Below the pieces are notes generated by a model. That model did no database searches. It was not told the DNA's origin and saw nothing but the letters and a program-made list of their open reading frames with translations. Both the position numbers and the translations under genes were made by a program. DNA of 64,000 nucleotides from Catonia carolina (lineage: Eukaryota; Arthropoda; Insecta; Hemiptera; Achilidae), in assembly GCA_035578175.1 (NCBI GenBank), contig JAQMRL010000002.1:79261325-79325324 (forward strand). Direction: 5' to 3'. Below, in pieces: positions 53,167 to 63,610 of the stretch (its first letter is position 1; each line of letters begins with the position of its first letter).

Positions 53167-56100
53167 CTGTAAAATAAAACATACCAATGTAAATTAAATT
53201 AATTTTCAGAAATTATTGCTGACACTTTTTGAAGAAAGAGAGAAAGATTTTATGGACACAGAATGGATAATTAATTGATAGATGATTTGCTGGTCTTTTT
53301 CCTACCACCTCCCCTTTGATTGGTTGCCCAAAAGCATAGCCTGGAGGCCGTTCCGTTGAACTCTTTTAATGTTCTGTTATGTATTTAGTTGAATCAGGCA
53401 TTCAACTTTGGAATAACGAATTCCTAAATTCATTGCTATACGCAAATGACACTGTTATTATTTTTCACACAGAAGACAAGCTCAAATAAAATGTCATTTA
53501 TAAGTTGTACAACATTAGCGCAGAGTTTGGCGAGAATATCGGTGCAAAAATCAAAGATTAAGGCATTCAAGGGAAGATGGCCAGTTCGCTCAAAAATTAT
53601 ACTTGGCAACTGAACTATAGAACAAGTTCAAAATTTTAAATATTTAGGATGCAGGATTTCCTAAGACAAAGACGATGATATGAGTGAAAAACTGGCAAAA
53701 TTCAGCGCTGTATGCGGTTCTATTTACAGGACAAGAGGAAAACGAGATAGGACATCCAAATGACATTTTATTGAGCAATGGCTGTACCACTCATATGGGA
53801 GTGAAACATGAGTGTCGTTACAGAGGAATGAATCATGTATCCAGGCTGCTGAAATGAGATTTTTGTGGTGAGTCAAAGGTTTTAGCCTGTTAGATACAGT
53901 ATGTAACAAAGCTATATGCACTGAGTTTAATGTTTATTCATTCTGTGAAACAAAGAGAAACTGGTTTAACCATTTACTTCGCATGACAGCGCACAGACTT
54001 CCTCTACAAGCATGGAAAAACAAGCCTCAAGAGATGTGAGGCTTCGGAAGATCTAAAATGAGATGGATGCCGGAACAGGCCATTGAGCCTAATCCTTGAC
54101 TGATGATGATGACATATTTAGTTTTTTTTTCTTGAAGGAAATCTGTAGTCCTGCTTTTTCTGCTTATTCTTTTAACACGTTGATTTGTTTATTGTTTCAG
54201 TGTTCCTAGAAACAATTATTAGATGGTCTGCAAAAGCAAGACAGTTTATCTTTATGGCATTCTTTGATCCTCCAATGTGTACTTGGTTTAACAATCCTTT
54301 ATTCGCAAGTTCCATTTCCTGTTCTTGAATAACTTTCTCCGGCGCACAGTTAAAAAGAACTGCTAACAATCCATCTCCCTGCCAAACACCTGTTTTAATT
54401 TCAAACTCTTCAGAGATTTCTTCCAGAAATTTTACTTTTGATCAAGTCTGTGTAAACGTTTCCTTAATGATAACTTTTATTCTAATACTTTGTATAAAAT
54501 GTATTATTTTTTTACCTTGGCATGAGAAATTATTGCGGCAACAGATTCACTCTGTCTTCTTGACAATCTTGGACGTGGTGGATCCCAAGGTATCCTTTCC
54601 TCTGGAATTTTGTCCTGTCAATGTAATATCAAAAAAAATTTATTTCTTTAAAAAAATAATATAGTGATTGTTTAATACTATAATTATTTCTAAAAAAAAT
54701 TATTTTCACCCGTAAACGGAAGGTGGAGTGTTACATTATTTGTACTCGATCTGCTAGTTCCAGAGCTACAAAAAATAGTTGTGTTTCTTATCACATGGTC
54801 AGCCAATTATACGACAAGCATTTAAGAACAGAAGAGGTAGAGGTGCAAAAGACACTAGTCACAGTTATCTACTCTTAAAGTAATTAATTTCATTATACAG
54901 GTGGACCCTGTGGTGAATGATGTGAAGGTGTCATTTGCAGGATGGAAAGTAGAAGTTTTTCAGAGGGTCTGGCATGCTGATAAGCATACTTTTCCACTCA
55001 ATAAGTAACGCAATAATAAACCAACTGACTCCTCGTTTCACGTAGTTTTGCATCTAGAGGTTCAAACCAACCTATTGGCTGATGACCTAAATAACAACAG
55101 ATGAAATATGTGACCTTTATCTAATTACATAACGATTTATCTAATTCGGAAAGTCTGGAAGCTTTATTGTCCCTATTAATGTTTCAATTCGGTCATAGGG
55201 ATAAAACCCATGCGCGTAAATATGTGACCATTGTTATAATAAAATGTTGAAATGTTGAATCCCGATGGATGGCTCAAAGAGATAAAAACAGACTGCAACA
55301 AACTCCAAATAACGGAGACGGACATCATACAAAGAACACCTCTCAGACATAAACTCAAACTAGTGCTACAGGAAGAGGACAGTAAAAGATCAAGACCTAA
55401 ATGGTCGGAAGAACGAAAACGTGACTTTTCCAAGAAAATGAAAGAATACTGGGCGAAGAGGAAAGCACAGAAGAAAAACTGAGAAATCGCGGTCCTTTGT
55501 AGGCCATAACGTAAATAATAATAATAATAATAAAATGTTGAAAATAAATCTCGGAAACTGTATTTTTATCTCATTTTATTTATTTTTTTTGTTTTACATT
55601 TGACTGTTTTGCAATTTCTGCTATTGCAGACGGTGGGAAATGATGATGAAAATTAGTGATGAAAAAATGCCAGACGTGACCGGAAATCGAACCCATAAAG
55701 TAAGCATTGCTCACTTTATCCTCATTTTAATGTATAAATCAATTTGTATATTACCCTTTTTTCAATTCTGTGTGGACTGCAAGCTAAACAACGTTCCTTC
55801 CTGTTGGTTGGTGAATCGTAACATTCTTCTTGTGGGCTTATAGTCCCTTCTCCATCTGTTGAGCAGTATATACCAACCCTATGTAAAAAACTGAAAAACA
55901 AAAAAACATGTACAATGAGCTAATATTTTGAATGGACTTAAAATTGTTTCATTTAACTAATATTCTTCTGTTTGCCTAAACAGCAATGTTTACTGATTGC
56001 TTATCTGCTATGGTAGGAGTAGGAAGTTTTAAATTTTGATGTAAAAAATATTTAAAAAAATTTTAATTTACTGAAGTAGTGTCCAAGGTACACGAAAGCG

Positions 56101-56956
56101 CTGTAAACATTGCTAAATGTTTTCTGTTACCGGATTCTGGAGCTCATTGATAAATGATATTGGTTCGCTGTACCAGGAAAGAAAATAAGTAAAATATAAA
56201 TCAAAATTTGATTTATATTTTACTTCTTTTTTTTAATCCCTAATGTGTGTACGTTGCAATCTGTTCAATTGAGAACAATAAGCAACCCCATCACCCAATC
56301 AGATGAGGATGATGTGTATGACGTGTAAATGAGATGTAGTCTTGTACAGACTCAGGTCGACCATTCCTGAGAGAGTATGGTTTATTAAACCCCAACCATC
56401 AAAGTACACCGGTAACCACCATTGTCTAGCATTCAAATCCGTAAAAAAGTAACAACCTTTACTAGGATTTCAAACCAGGAACCTTCATCTCCGAAAATCA
56501 GCTGTTAAACAGCTGATTTTGGCAACGACTTTACCTCTAGACCAACCAATATTAATATAATATTTTTTTTTTTTTTTTCGAACAGGCCTTCAATGGACCA
56601 CGCTAATATCAATCTAGTTTGGCGACTCCCTCCTTCTCCTCCAATACTGCTTCATGTTCTCGCTGTGTTGCGCTCTTCGCTCCTACGTCCAGCGCATGTT
56701 TTCTCTAATCTTCCTGACACTCACAAGTGACTCTATTGATTGAATCCTCCCTCTAAACCTTATTCTATTCTTGCAGTCTTCTATTTTTATTTTTATGCCG
56801 GCCGCATTGGCGCAGTTGGTAACGTGCTCGCCTCTCATCATGCGGTCTTGGGTTCGAATCCCATTCAGGCACGGCATTTTTTCATACGTTACAAAATATC
56901 ATTTCATCCTTCACCGTCTGCATTAGCAGTAATTGCAGAACAGTCGGACGTTAAAC

Positions 56957-56993
<37 letters not shown>

Positions 56994-57913
56994 TTTTATG
57001 TTTATTCTGTTGAGGTCTTCCTTTACTTGTAATTTGATTTATATTTTACTTTTTTACATTTAACGTAAAGTTTATTTGTTGTAGTTCTTATACGAGGGTT
57101 ATCCAGAAAATAACCTCCGTTTTGAAATAAAAAGTAAACGAGTGAAGACACACACAGACTTTATTATATTCATATTAAAACTACAGTTTTTCTCTATTTT
57201 TCGACATAGTCGCCAAACAGATTCAAGCACTTGTCGTACTTTGGAACAGTCTTTGAAATACCCTCTGCATAAAAATCTGCCGCCTGTGAATGTAGCCAAC
57301 CATTCACGGTGTTTTGAAGCTCTTCATCATTGGCGAACCGCTGAGATGCAAGCCACCGCTTCATGTTCGGGAACAGGTGAAAGTCACTAGGAGCCAAGTC
57401 CGGGCTGTATGGGGGATGATCGAAAACGTCCCATTTAAACTTGGCCAAAAGTTCATTTGTACCCCATACAGCCCGGACTTGGCTCCTAGTGACTTTCACC
57501 TGTTCCCGAACATGAAGCGGTGGCTTGCATCTCAGTGTTTCGCAAATGACGAAGAGCTTCCAAACGCCGTGAATGGTTGGCTACATTCACAGGCGGCAGG
57601 ATTTTTATGCAGAGGGTATTTCAAAGACTGTTCCAAAGTACGACAAGTGCTTGAATCTGTTTGGCGGCTATGTCGAAAAATAGAGAAAAACTGTAGTTTT
57701 AATATGTATATAATACAGTTTTTGTATCTTCACTCGTTTACTTTTTATTTCAAAACGGCCGCATTGGCGCAGTTGGTAACGTGCTCGCCTCTCATCATGC
57801 GGTCTTGGGTTCGAATCCCATTCAGGCATGGCATTTTTTCATACGTTACAAAATATCATTTCACCCTTCACCGTCTGCATTAGCAGTAATTGCAGAACAG
57901 TCGGACGTTTAAC

Positions 57914-57953
<40 letters not shown>

Positions 57954-58228
57954 AAACGGAGGTTATTTTCTGGATAACCCTTGTAAAATTGGAGCGTTAA
58001 AAAAATGTTAAATACATTTTCGATTACTTACTTTGGTGGAGCTTCATCCCAAACATTATCGACTCTGCTAGAGTGCATGATGGATCGTAAATGTTGGAGT
58101 AATGTAAAATTATCTTGTTCAATTCTAGCACAACGTTCCGCTTCTTTCTGTAACTTTTTTAATTTACATGTAACATGTGCTCTTCTGGGAGGAGGCTTCA
58201 CATCAATTGCTGGTAATGCATGCTCAAC
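52804..58228 (-). CDS. CFAP97/Hemingway-like (KIAA1430 domain) protein, last four exons
   Basis: Exons on the minus strand: 58228-58032, 55878-55755, 54614-54516 and 53166-52804. Together they give 260 residues plus stop, with phases 2, 0 and 0 kept and AG/GT borders. The first exon holds the family signature: RRAHVTCKLKKLQKEAERCA then IEQDNFTLLQHLRSIM and SSRVDN, corresponding to the LKKLQ.EEER...IE.DN.LL..M..IM...VDN core of CFAP97-family proteins. Known members act in cilia and sperm flagella. The following exons are less conserved (IPWDPPRPRLSRRQS) and the last is Ser/Thr/Arg-rich (KPSRKTSTRSRTSTASSRNR), ending CKAMKHTCDNKSI. Upstream exons were not found in 58229-64000. The long Ser/Arg tail is unlike the short CFAP97D proteins. 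Family call from motif recognition. Confidence 0.82.
53400..54115 (+). pseudogene. LINE reverse transcriptase fossil (intron of the CFAP97-like gene)
   Basis: The + strand reads an RT with many stops: LLYANDTVII at the catalytic site (YADD expected), NFKYLGCRIS, CIQAAEMRFLW and a (GAT)n tail at 54100. Antisense to the host gene. Clearly dead. Confidence 0.7.
54140..54430 (-). pseudogene. Second RT fossil with altered catalytic site
   Basis: Minus strand: LFNCAPEKVIQEQEMELANK, GLLNQVHIGG and NCLAFADHLIIVSRNTE. The FADD box reads FADH. Fragment only, in the same intron, opposite strand to the previous one. Confidence 0.75.
54516..54614 (-). CDS. CFAP97-like exon, 33 codons
   Basis: Acceptor ATTACATTGACAG/GACAAA, donor GCCAAG/GTAAAA. 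Encodes DKIPEERIPWDPPRPRLSRR then QSESVAAIISHAK. Confidence 0.8.
54710..55103 (+). repeat. Family C retroposon copy
   Basis: Opposite orientation to most copies, ending GGCTGATGACCTAAATAACAACAG, in the CFAP97-like intron. Confidence 0.7.
55240..55530 (+). mobile_element. LINE C-terminal fragment
   Basis: An ATG-started frame 55252-55482 (or the intact end of a longer ORF2) encodes IIQRTPLRHKLKLVLQEEDS then WSEERKRDFSKKMKEYWAKR, the basic C-terminal end seen in RTE-like LINEs. An (AAT)n tail follows at 55515-55532. A related end occurs at 56565-56775. Confidence 0.65.
55590..55700 (-). repeat. SINE fragment: T2 tail with partial head
   Basis: The minus strand has B-box-like GGGTTCGATTTCC and the T2 tail (CACCGTCTGCAATAGCAG). 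The 5' half is missing. Confidence 0.5.
55755..55878 (-). CDS. CFAP97-like exon
   Basis: Acceptor TTTTTTACATAG/GGTTGG, donor AAAAGG/GTAATA. Encodes VGIYCSTDGEGTISPQEEC through CLACSPHRIEKR. Confidence 0.8.
56000..56135 (+). repeat. Penelope-like end remnant with hammerhead-like motif
   Basis: CTGAAG, then GTGT-CCAAGGT-ACAC as a stem-loop, then GAAAGCGCT at 56071-56104. The neighbouring TATGGTAGGAGTAGGAAG matches the spacer of the 28985-29305 palindrome. The A9-equivalent position is changed (CTGAAGT). Confidence 0.6.
56228..56552 (-). repeat. SINE-A copy
   Basis: Same A-box, CAGCTGTTTAACAGCTG hairpin, B-box and body order; the outermost head bases (CCGGTGGG) are lost. Confidence 0.8.
56565..56775 (-). 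mobile_element. LINE C-terminal fragment
   Basis: Minus strand: IRFRGRIQSIESLVSVRKIR, then, after a stop, ERRAQHSENMKQYWRRRRES, and an A tract (T run at 56566-56578). Comparable to the end at 55240-55530. Confidence 0.55.
56797..56998 (+). repeat. SINE-B with tail T2 and long A tract
   Basis: ATTTTTATG on both sides; complete head, B box and T2 tail; 31-base A tract. Confidence 0.88.
57095..57985. mobile_element. Palindromic mariner remnant with nested SINE-B
   Basis: Both ends carry the same TIR: GAGGGTTATCCAGAAAATAA at 57095 and its mirror ending near 57982. Left arm (-) reads HPPYSPDLAPSDFHLFPNMK to CLNLFGDYVEK, stop at 57194. Right arm (+) reads YSPDLAPSDFHLFPNMKRW at 57464 onward with small frame-breaking changes. 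Arms meet near 57460. Both lack the N-terminal domain. SINE-B (57757-57949) sits in the right arm only. Confidence 0.88.
57757..57949 (+). repeat. SINE-B with tail T2 in the mariner palindrome
   Basis: TTTCAAAAC lies on both sides and is the arm sequence itself. Very similar to the copy at 56797-56998, only 0.8 kb away. Confidence 0.88.
58032..58228 (-). CDS. CFAP97-like exon with KIAA1430 core
   Basis: Acceptor TTTGTGAAACAG/GTTGAG, donor CCACCAAA/GTAAGT split in phase 2 (the codon AA|G spans the junction). Encodes VEHALPAIDVKPPPRRAHV through VDNVWDEAPP. Confidence 0.85.
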
Positions 58229-58423
58229 CTGTTTCACAAATAAACTCACATTAGTTTTCCAACTATGAACAATAAAAACAGACCTACACAATCAACTAAA
58301 AGTTTCATGTTATTTCGGACTATATAAATTGTTTGTCTAATAACTTATGAATTTATCAGTTTATTTGTATACGAAGTGTGGTTATTAAATAACGAGATTG
58401 ACATTGTAAAAAATTGTATTTTT

Positions 58424-58557
58424 ACTTTCTCTTGCCTATATGAATATATAGGAAGGAAAGTATTGTTTTCATGTCGATTTTTCGAAATCGAGTTTTCACC
58501 GGATCTATACGTTTTCAGACCCCCTGAACCCAAAAAACATGTTTTTAGCGATTGGTC

Positions 58558-58588
<31 letters not shown>

Positions 58589-59364
58589 GAACAGAATATC
58601 TCAAGAACGGAACATCGTACGAACTTGAAACTTGAAACTTAAGTTACGTACCACTACCGGACTCGACACGAACATTTTCATCAAAATTGGTCAACCGGAA
58701 GTGGTAGTTTATTCGTGTAATTTTTCACTTTTTTGCGATTTTCTCAAAAACTGGTCCTACGATTTTTTTTAAAATCGCCTGGTTTACTCAATTTTTTATT
58801 CTCTACAAGATAGGGTAGGCGTCATGTTTGCTGAAATTCTGGGTGAGGCTGTTTTCACGTAAAAACGTTGTTTTTTTAAGATTACAGCTTTAATATGCAT
58901 TTTAGCGCAAAACTTTATATAATAAAAGTTGTAGAGAATTGAAAATTCTACAACTTTTATTTCAAACAATTTTTTGTATAACGCCTAGTTTAGCGGTAAT
59001 TTGCGATTTTCTATTTTTTTCTCACAAAAATGTGTGAAAAATTGATTTTTTTAAGATTTCGGCCTTAGTATGCATTTTACGACAAAAGTGTATATAATTT
59101 AATTTATAGAAAATTAAAAGATCTACAACTTTTATTTGAAGCATTTTTCTCTACAGATCCTAGTTTAGCGTGAAAGTGTGATTTTCCGTTTTTTAAGCCA
59201 AATTGAGTTCGATTTTCATTTCGCGTCATTCACTCATGATTAAAATAAGGTTATGTTTTTGAGGTTAGTTTTTTGTTTATTTCTAATATTTTATTATTAA
59301 TGTTAGGTTTATTGTTAATTATTTGCATTGGCAAGAGAAAGTTGTGTGAGTGTTTCACACCAGA
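58424..59364 (+). mobile_element. Helentron-like repeat copy H9
   Basis: Full-length with both ends, (GT)n at 58558-58590 and an intact 3' hairpin. Among the best preserved copies. Confidence 0.65.
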
Positions 59365-59622
59365 TTTTTATTTTATACATAAGTTAATCGCTTATTGTCA
59401 CCTTCAATATACACTCCTTCTCTATCCCTACAACGCTCCATTTGGACTTTCTAGAGTTGGAAGTGCAGAAAAACAATTCATTTTGCTGCCACAAGGCAAC
59501 AAAACCACAAATATTGTATACAGAGAGGTTTTAAAATAATTTAATGAGGCCTACATTAGCTGCTGTGAAGCGAAGCGAGCGGGGGTTGCTAGTTTAGTTA
59601 TAAATTGGTAAGTTAAATAAAG

Positions 59623-60552
59623 GGTGATTCAAAAAGAGCGCCGGTTTTTAAACGGCTGGTAAATTTTTGTTTATCGGTTGGCAACATTGTTTGACCACAT
59701 TTCTATTTCGGAGAACATTCCGATTGACGATTCAGTTGTAGTTTCTCTTGTTCGCAGTGTAGTACTCTCGCAGTCTGTGTCTAACCATGGAGAAGTTTAC
59801 TATTGCACAACGAGTGTTAATCGTCAAAACATTTTACCAGAGTGGAGAGAGTTATGCGGCTACTGCCAGGCGACTTCGCGGTACTCTAGGACGTAATGAA
59901 GCACCGAATGAATCAACAGTTTGCAGGCTCATGAAAAAGTTTTTTGAGACGGGTTCAACAGTCGACCTTAAAAGTTCTGGACGTCGTCATTCTGGTCAAA
60001 CTGAGCAGAACGTTGCGTTGGTTCGTGACAGTGTGGCTGTTAACCCAGCAAATTAGGGAGTTTTTGTGGCGTCATTTGGATGGAATGGACATTGACGAGT
60101 TGTGGTTTCAGCAGGATTGTGCCACCTGTCACGCTGCACGAGAAACAATGTTGTTGTTCCGTGAACGGTTCCAGGATCGCATCATTTCTCGTAATTCCGA
60201 CCATCAATGGCTACCAAGGTCGTGTGACTTGACGCCTTGTGACTTTCCTCTTTGGGGTCATCTGAAGTCATTGGTGTATGCCAATAAACCCTGAAACATC
60301 AATGACTTGAAGGAGGAAATTCGACGGGTTATCGGGCAAATGGAAGTCGAAACTTGTCGTGCAGTAATATCCAATTTCATGGACAGAGTTGATGCGTGCC
60401 AGCGCAGTAGAGGAGGACACATGCATGACATCATTTTTCATACATGAAATCGGAAGGTAAGATGAACTTGTTGATGTATTTATTTTCAGTTTTTCAATAA
60501 AATAAATCTCTTAATTTGATATATCAAAACCGGCGCTCTTTTTGAATCACCC
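59623..60552 (+). mobile_element. N-type mariner, copy C (N- and C-terminal parts, middle deleted)
   Basis: The ends are AGGGTGATTCAAAAAGAGCG and ...CGGCGCTCTTTTTGAATCAC. Plus strand: 59787-60056 encodes the N-terminal DNA-binding region (MEKFTIAQRVLIVKTFYQSG). After an internal deletion near 60050 the catalytic C-terminal part follows in another frame (LWFQQDCATCHAARETM, then RSCDLTPCDFPLWGHLKSLV) and a stop interrupts at 60291. Confidence 0.87.
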
Positions 60553-60811
60553 TATATTATGAACCCGACCAAGTTAATAACCCGGTAGGTATTTGTTAAA
60601 TTAATGCGCAGGATGATAAGAATACGTTTTTAGTCTAGTTAGTAGACGGTACCACTACAAATGCATCAGCTGTGAAACACTACTAATTCATTCATTCTCC
60701 CAATACTATAACAATGCACTGCATTCCACAACAACTACACTCAGCTGCGACTCAAGCTGTACTGTCATCATCATTCTTATTATAACAATGTCATCTTACA
60801 CATTGTTAAGA

Positions 60812-60932
60812 AAAGTCCCTATTGTTTTCATGTTGATTTTTCAAAATCAAATTTTCACATTATACATATTTTCAGACCCCCTGAACCAAAAAATAACATG
60901 TTTTTAACGATTGGTCTACGTATCTGTTTATT
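60812..60932 (+). mobile_element. Helentron-like degenerate fragment
   Basis: Only the 5' third remains (TTGTTTTCATGTTGATTTTT to AACATGTTTTTAACGATTGG), without the terminal ACTTTC. Confidence 0.5.
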
Positions 60933-60939
60933 CACATAC

Positions 60940-63440
60940 AAAAACCTACTTATTACAGAGCTTTACCTTTGGAATATTTCAGCTTAAGCTAATAAGTGCA
61001 TTACCTACTAAAAATTAAGGAAATATATTACCAATAATAATTTCTATCTAATTCAAACAAGGATGTTATAATATAATAAGTACAGTTTTTATAACAATAT
61101 TTGGTACCCAATATTTTCTTTCGTGTGAAATATTTATAGTAACTTTATGACTTGGTTTTTTTATAATTTATAATCATTAAGTACATTAAAATTAATGTTA
61201 GTATATTTAAGCTATATAAATGGTACCTTAATATTTTATTTTAGGTAGGTACCTTTTTCCTGTGATTTATGTATCTGCGTTCTTGCCAAGGTCGAATTAA
61301 TAAGTTTTCTCTTCTTGTCAACATTTCTTTTTGATCAGGAACAGCTTTCACTTTTTTATTTATTTATAAACAACCCATAGCAACAAAGTAAGGGTTGCAT
61401 TTTTATTTTTCTACACTCATTTATTATAAAAACAACAATAATAAGAACAGCACAATAATTTAATTGTCAAACAAAACTTGTATGGATACCATTCCACTTG
61501 AATATATATGGTTAAAATGTTGCAATAATAATGATAAAACAAAACCGCGTCAAATACATATTTGTACGCTGCGCCAATTCCGTTTGTTATGTCGATGATA
61601 ATATTAGCTGTTTACAAACATGCGTAATTCGATTAATCGAAAAATACAGGTGCTACTACAAAATGACATTTCACACGCATATTTTACTCACTAATTAATC
61701 TGTTATACTTAGACAGATTTGAAATTCGCAATATAGTATTAACTTGTTTCCAAATCTGTTTTTTCATTAGTATTATTTCTACAACATGATTTAAAATTGT
61801 CGGGAAAAAGCGAATTTGGGCCGGGTTACCAACCAGTATTGCCAACTTAATAGCAAAAATAAAATGTATTACAACATTCAATTTTACTGTAATATTTAAA
61901 AAAACGATTTTTTCTTTATTACCGTAAAAGTTCTATATGATTTTTTGCTTAATCTGGTGAGAGATTTTACAACATATAATTCGAGTAGTACGTTGTTATG
62001 TAACACATAGCATATTATTAGTGTATCAATGAAAACTGTTGTTGAATATACGAAAAAATTTAAAATTAATGAGCTATTGGCTGACAATTTATTGCTGAAA
62101 AATTATTTTTCAATAATTGCATTCATTAATTCATAAAAATTTAGAGAGAAATTTACCATCACTATCTCCTTGGTTAAATGGTTTCCCGGTGAGGGTGTGT
62201 GTTTCCAATAAGAGAAAAAGTAGTTCATCTATGCCTGTCTGTGTAATATGTCAAGCTTGAAAATTGGTAAGGATTTAATATTTTAAATAATAATTTTTCA
62301 GTTTTTCCGTGTTATATTTCTATCTGAAATTTATTACTGTTTGATCTATTATGATTTTTATTAATATTTTAAACGATACTTATTAAAAGATTAGGCTATG
62401 TCGTCTTTCAATGTCTGCTTAATAGTTTATTAATAAGTAAATGGAAGTCATCAATTAAAGTTGTACCAGAATATTCCTTGTTAATTTATCATTTCAGTTT
62501 ACTTTAAAAACATAATTCTTAAATACAACTGAACTCGATCTCTATAACAAACAGTCGGCCTACCTCGGAGTTAGCTTGTTAATGATTAAATTATTTTTAT
62601 TGTTTATATGCACTCGTTTACTGTATTTATCATTTGTTAATTTCTATATTTGTGCCTATTTATTTATGACATTTGTATGCAACTTTCTATTGAGTAAATG
62701 TTTTGTAAAGTTTGTAGTCAAGACTCTGGCATGGCTTAATTTTGATAATGTATTTTTAATTTATGTTAGTAATTTTGTTTTATATATTTATTTTACATCT
62801 TAATTGTTTTTTTTTTTTTGCATGATTTGTAAGGCTAAATGTTCTTTATATATAATTTTTGTAATAGGTATTTTAATAATTGAAGAGATTTTTAATAGGA
62901 TTTTTATTTTGAATAAAGATAACTTAATATTATGTTATAGTTGTTGAAGAATGAGACGAATATTAAATATTTAAGAGGCGATGGATAAAGTCTACTGTAT
63001 GGTTGTTGGTGGTCATATCAGTTGACCAGTGAATGAACTAGAGAGATGTTGGAAGCGCGTTCATTAACTGCTCAGAGAGAATCCACTTGGCAAGGGAAGA
63101 GCAACGGAATACGCCCAGTGCCACCACATATGGCAGCAATGCGCCCCTATGGTATGATAACAAGGCAATTCGCGAACGTCTTCTAACATTTGCTTAATCC
63201 TGCTTTATTATGCTAGCCTAAATTAAATAACTGGTTTTGGACAAATAATAGCTACGCTTAAGTTCCTGTATATAGCATGGGGGTCTTTATGTCTTGTTAA
63301 TTAAGTTATTTTATAAAATTTAAAGATATGGTGAAATTTATTATTTTATTAAACATTATTTTCCTTTGTTTGCACCACTACATATATGATAATGAACAGC
63401 CAAAACAAAACAAATTAAATATAAAACTCACCCCTCAAGA
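60940..63440. other. AT-rich region without recognised genes
   Basis: Short, A/T-biased frames only. A minus-strand segment near 61750-61685 has an acceptor-like TGAAAAAACAG and a donor-like GTGAGT, but encodes nothing I recognise. 62980-63200 is less AT-rich and could hold a promoter or 5' exon, without direct evidence. Confidence 0.4.
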
Positions 63441-63457
63441 GTATTATATTCATTCTT

Positions 63458-63490
63458 AAGATCTTTCGTCTCCCTCGGAGATATCATCAG
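63458..63490 (-). ncRNA. Hammerhead-ribozyme-like motif of a Penelope-like element
   Basis: The minus strand reads CTGATGA, a UCUCC-GAG-GGAGA hairpin, then GAAA and the palindrome AGATCT. These are the conserved hammerhead core boxes with a very short stem III. It lies about 120 bases after the stop of the GIY-YIG frame. An extra base lies between CTGATGA and stem II, so catalytic activity is uncertain. Confidence 0.55.
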
Positions 63491-63610
63491 GAATTAAAAA
63501 AACATAAAACATTAAAACAATTATGGTCACAGACCACATCAATTATTTCCTACATCAAAAACCATTCCCCGCGCGGTTATTCGGCTGAATAACGGTATAA
63601 TCATTTGTAC

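Noticed and set aside
23597..57949. tRNA genes (B-box and A-box matches at many sites)
   Set aside because: The acceptor stems do not close, and the copies carry SINE tails and target-site duplications. They are SINE heads.
61684..61760. Possible minus-strand exon upstream of the CFAP97-like gene
   Set aside because: It has plausible splice borders, but the translation (IWKQVNTILRISNLSKYNRL) does not match the family and the phase cannot be tested.
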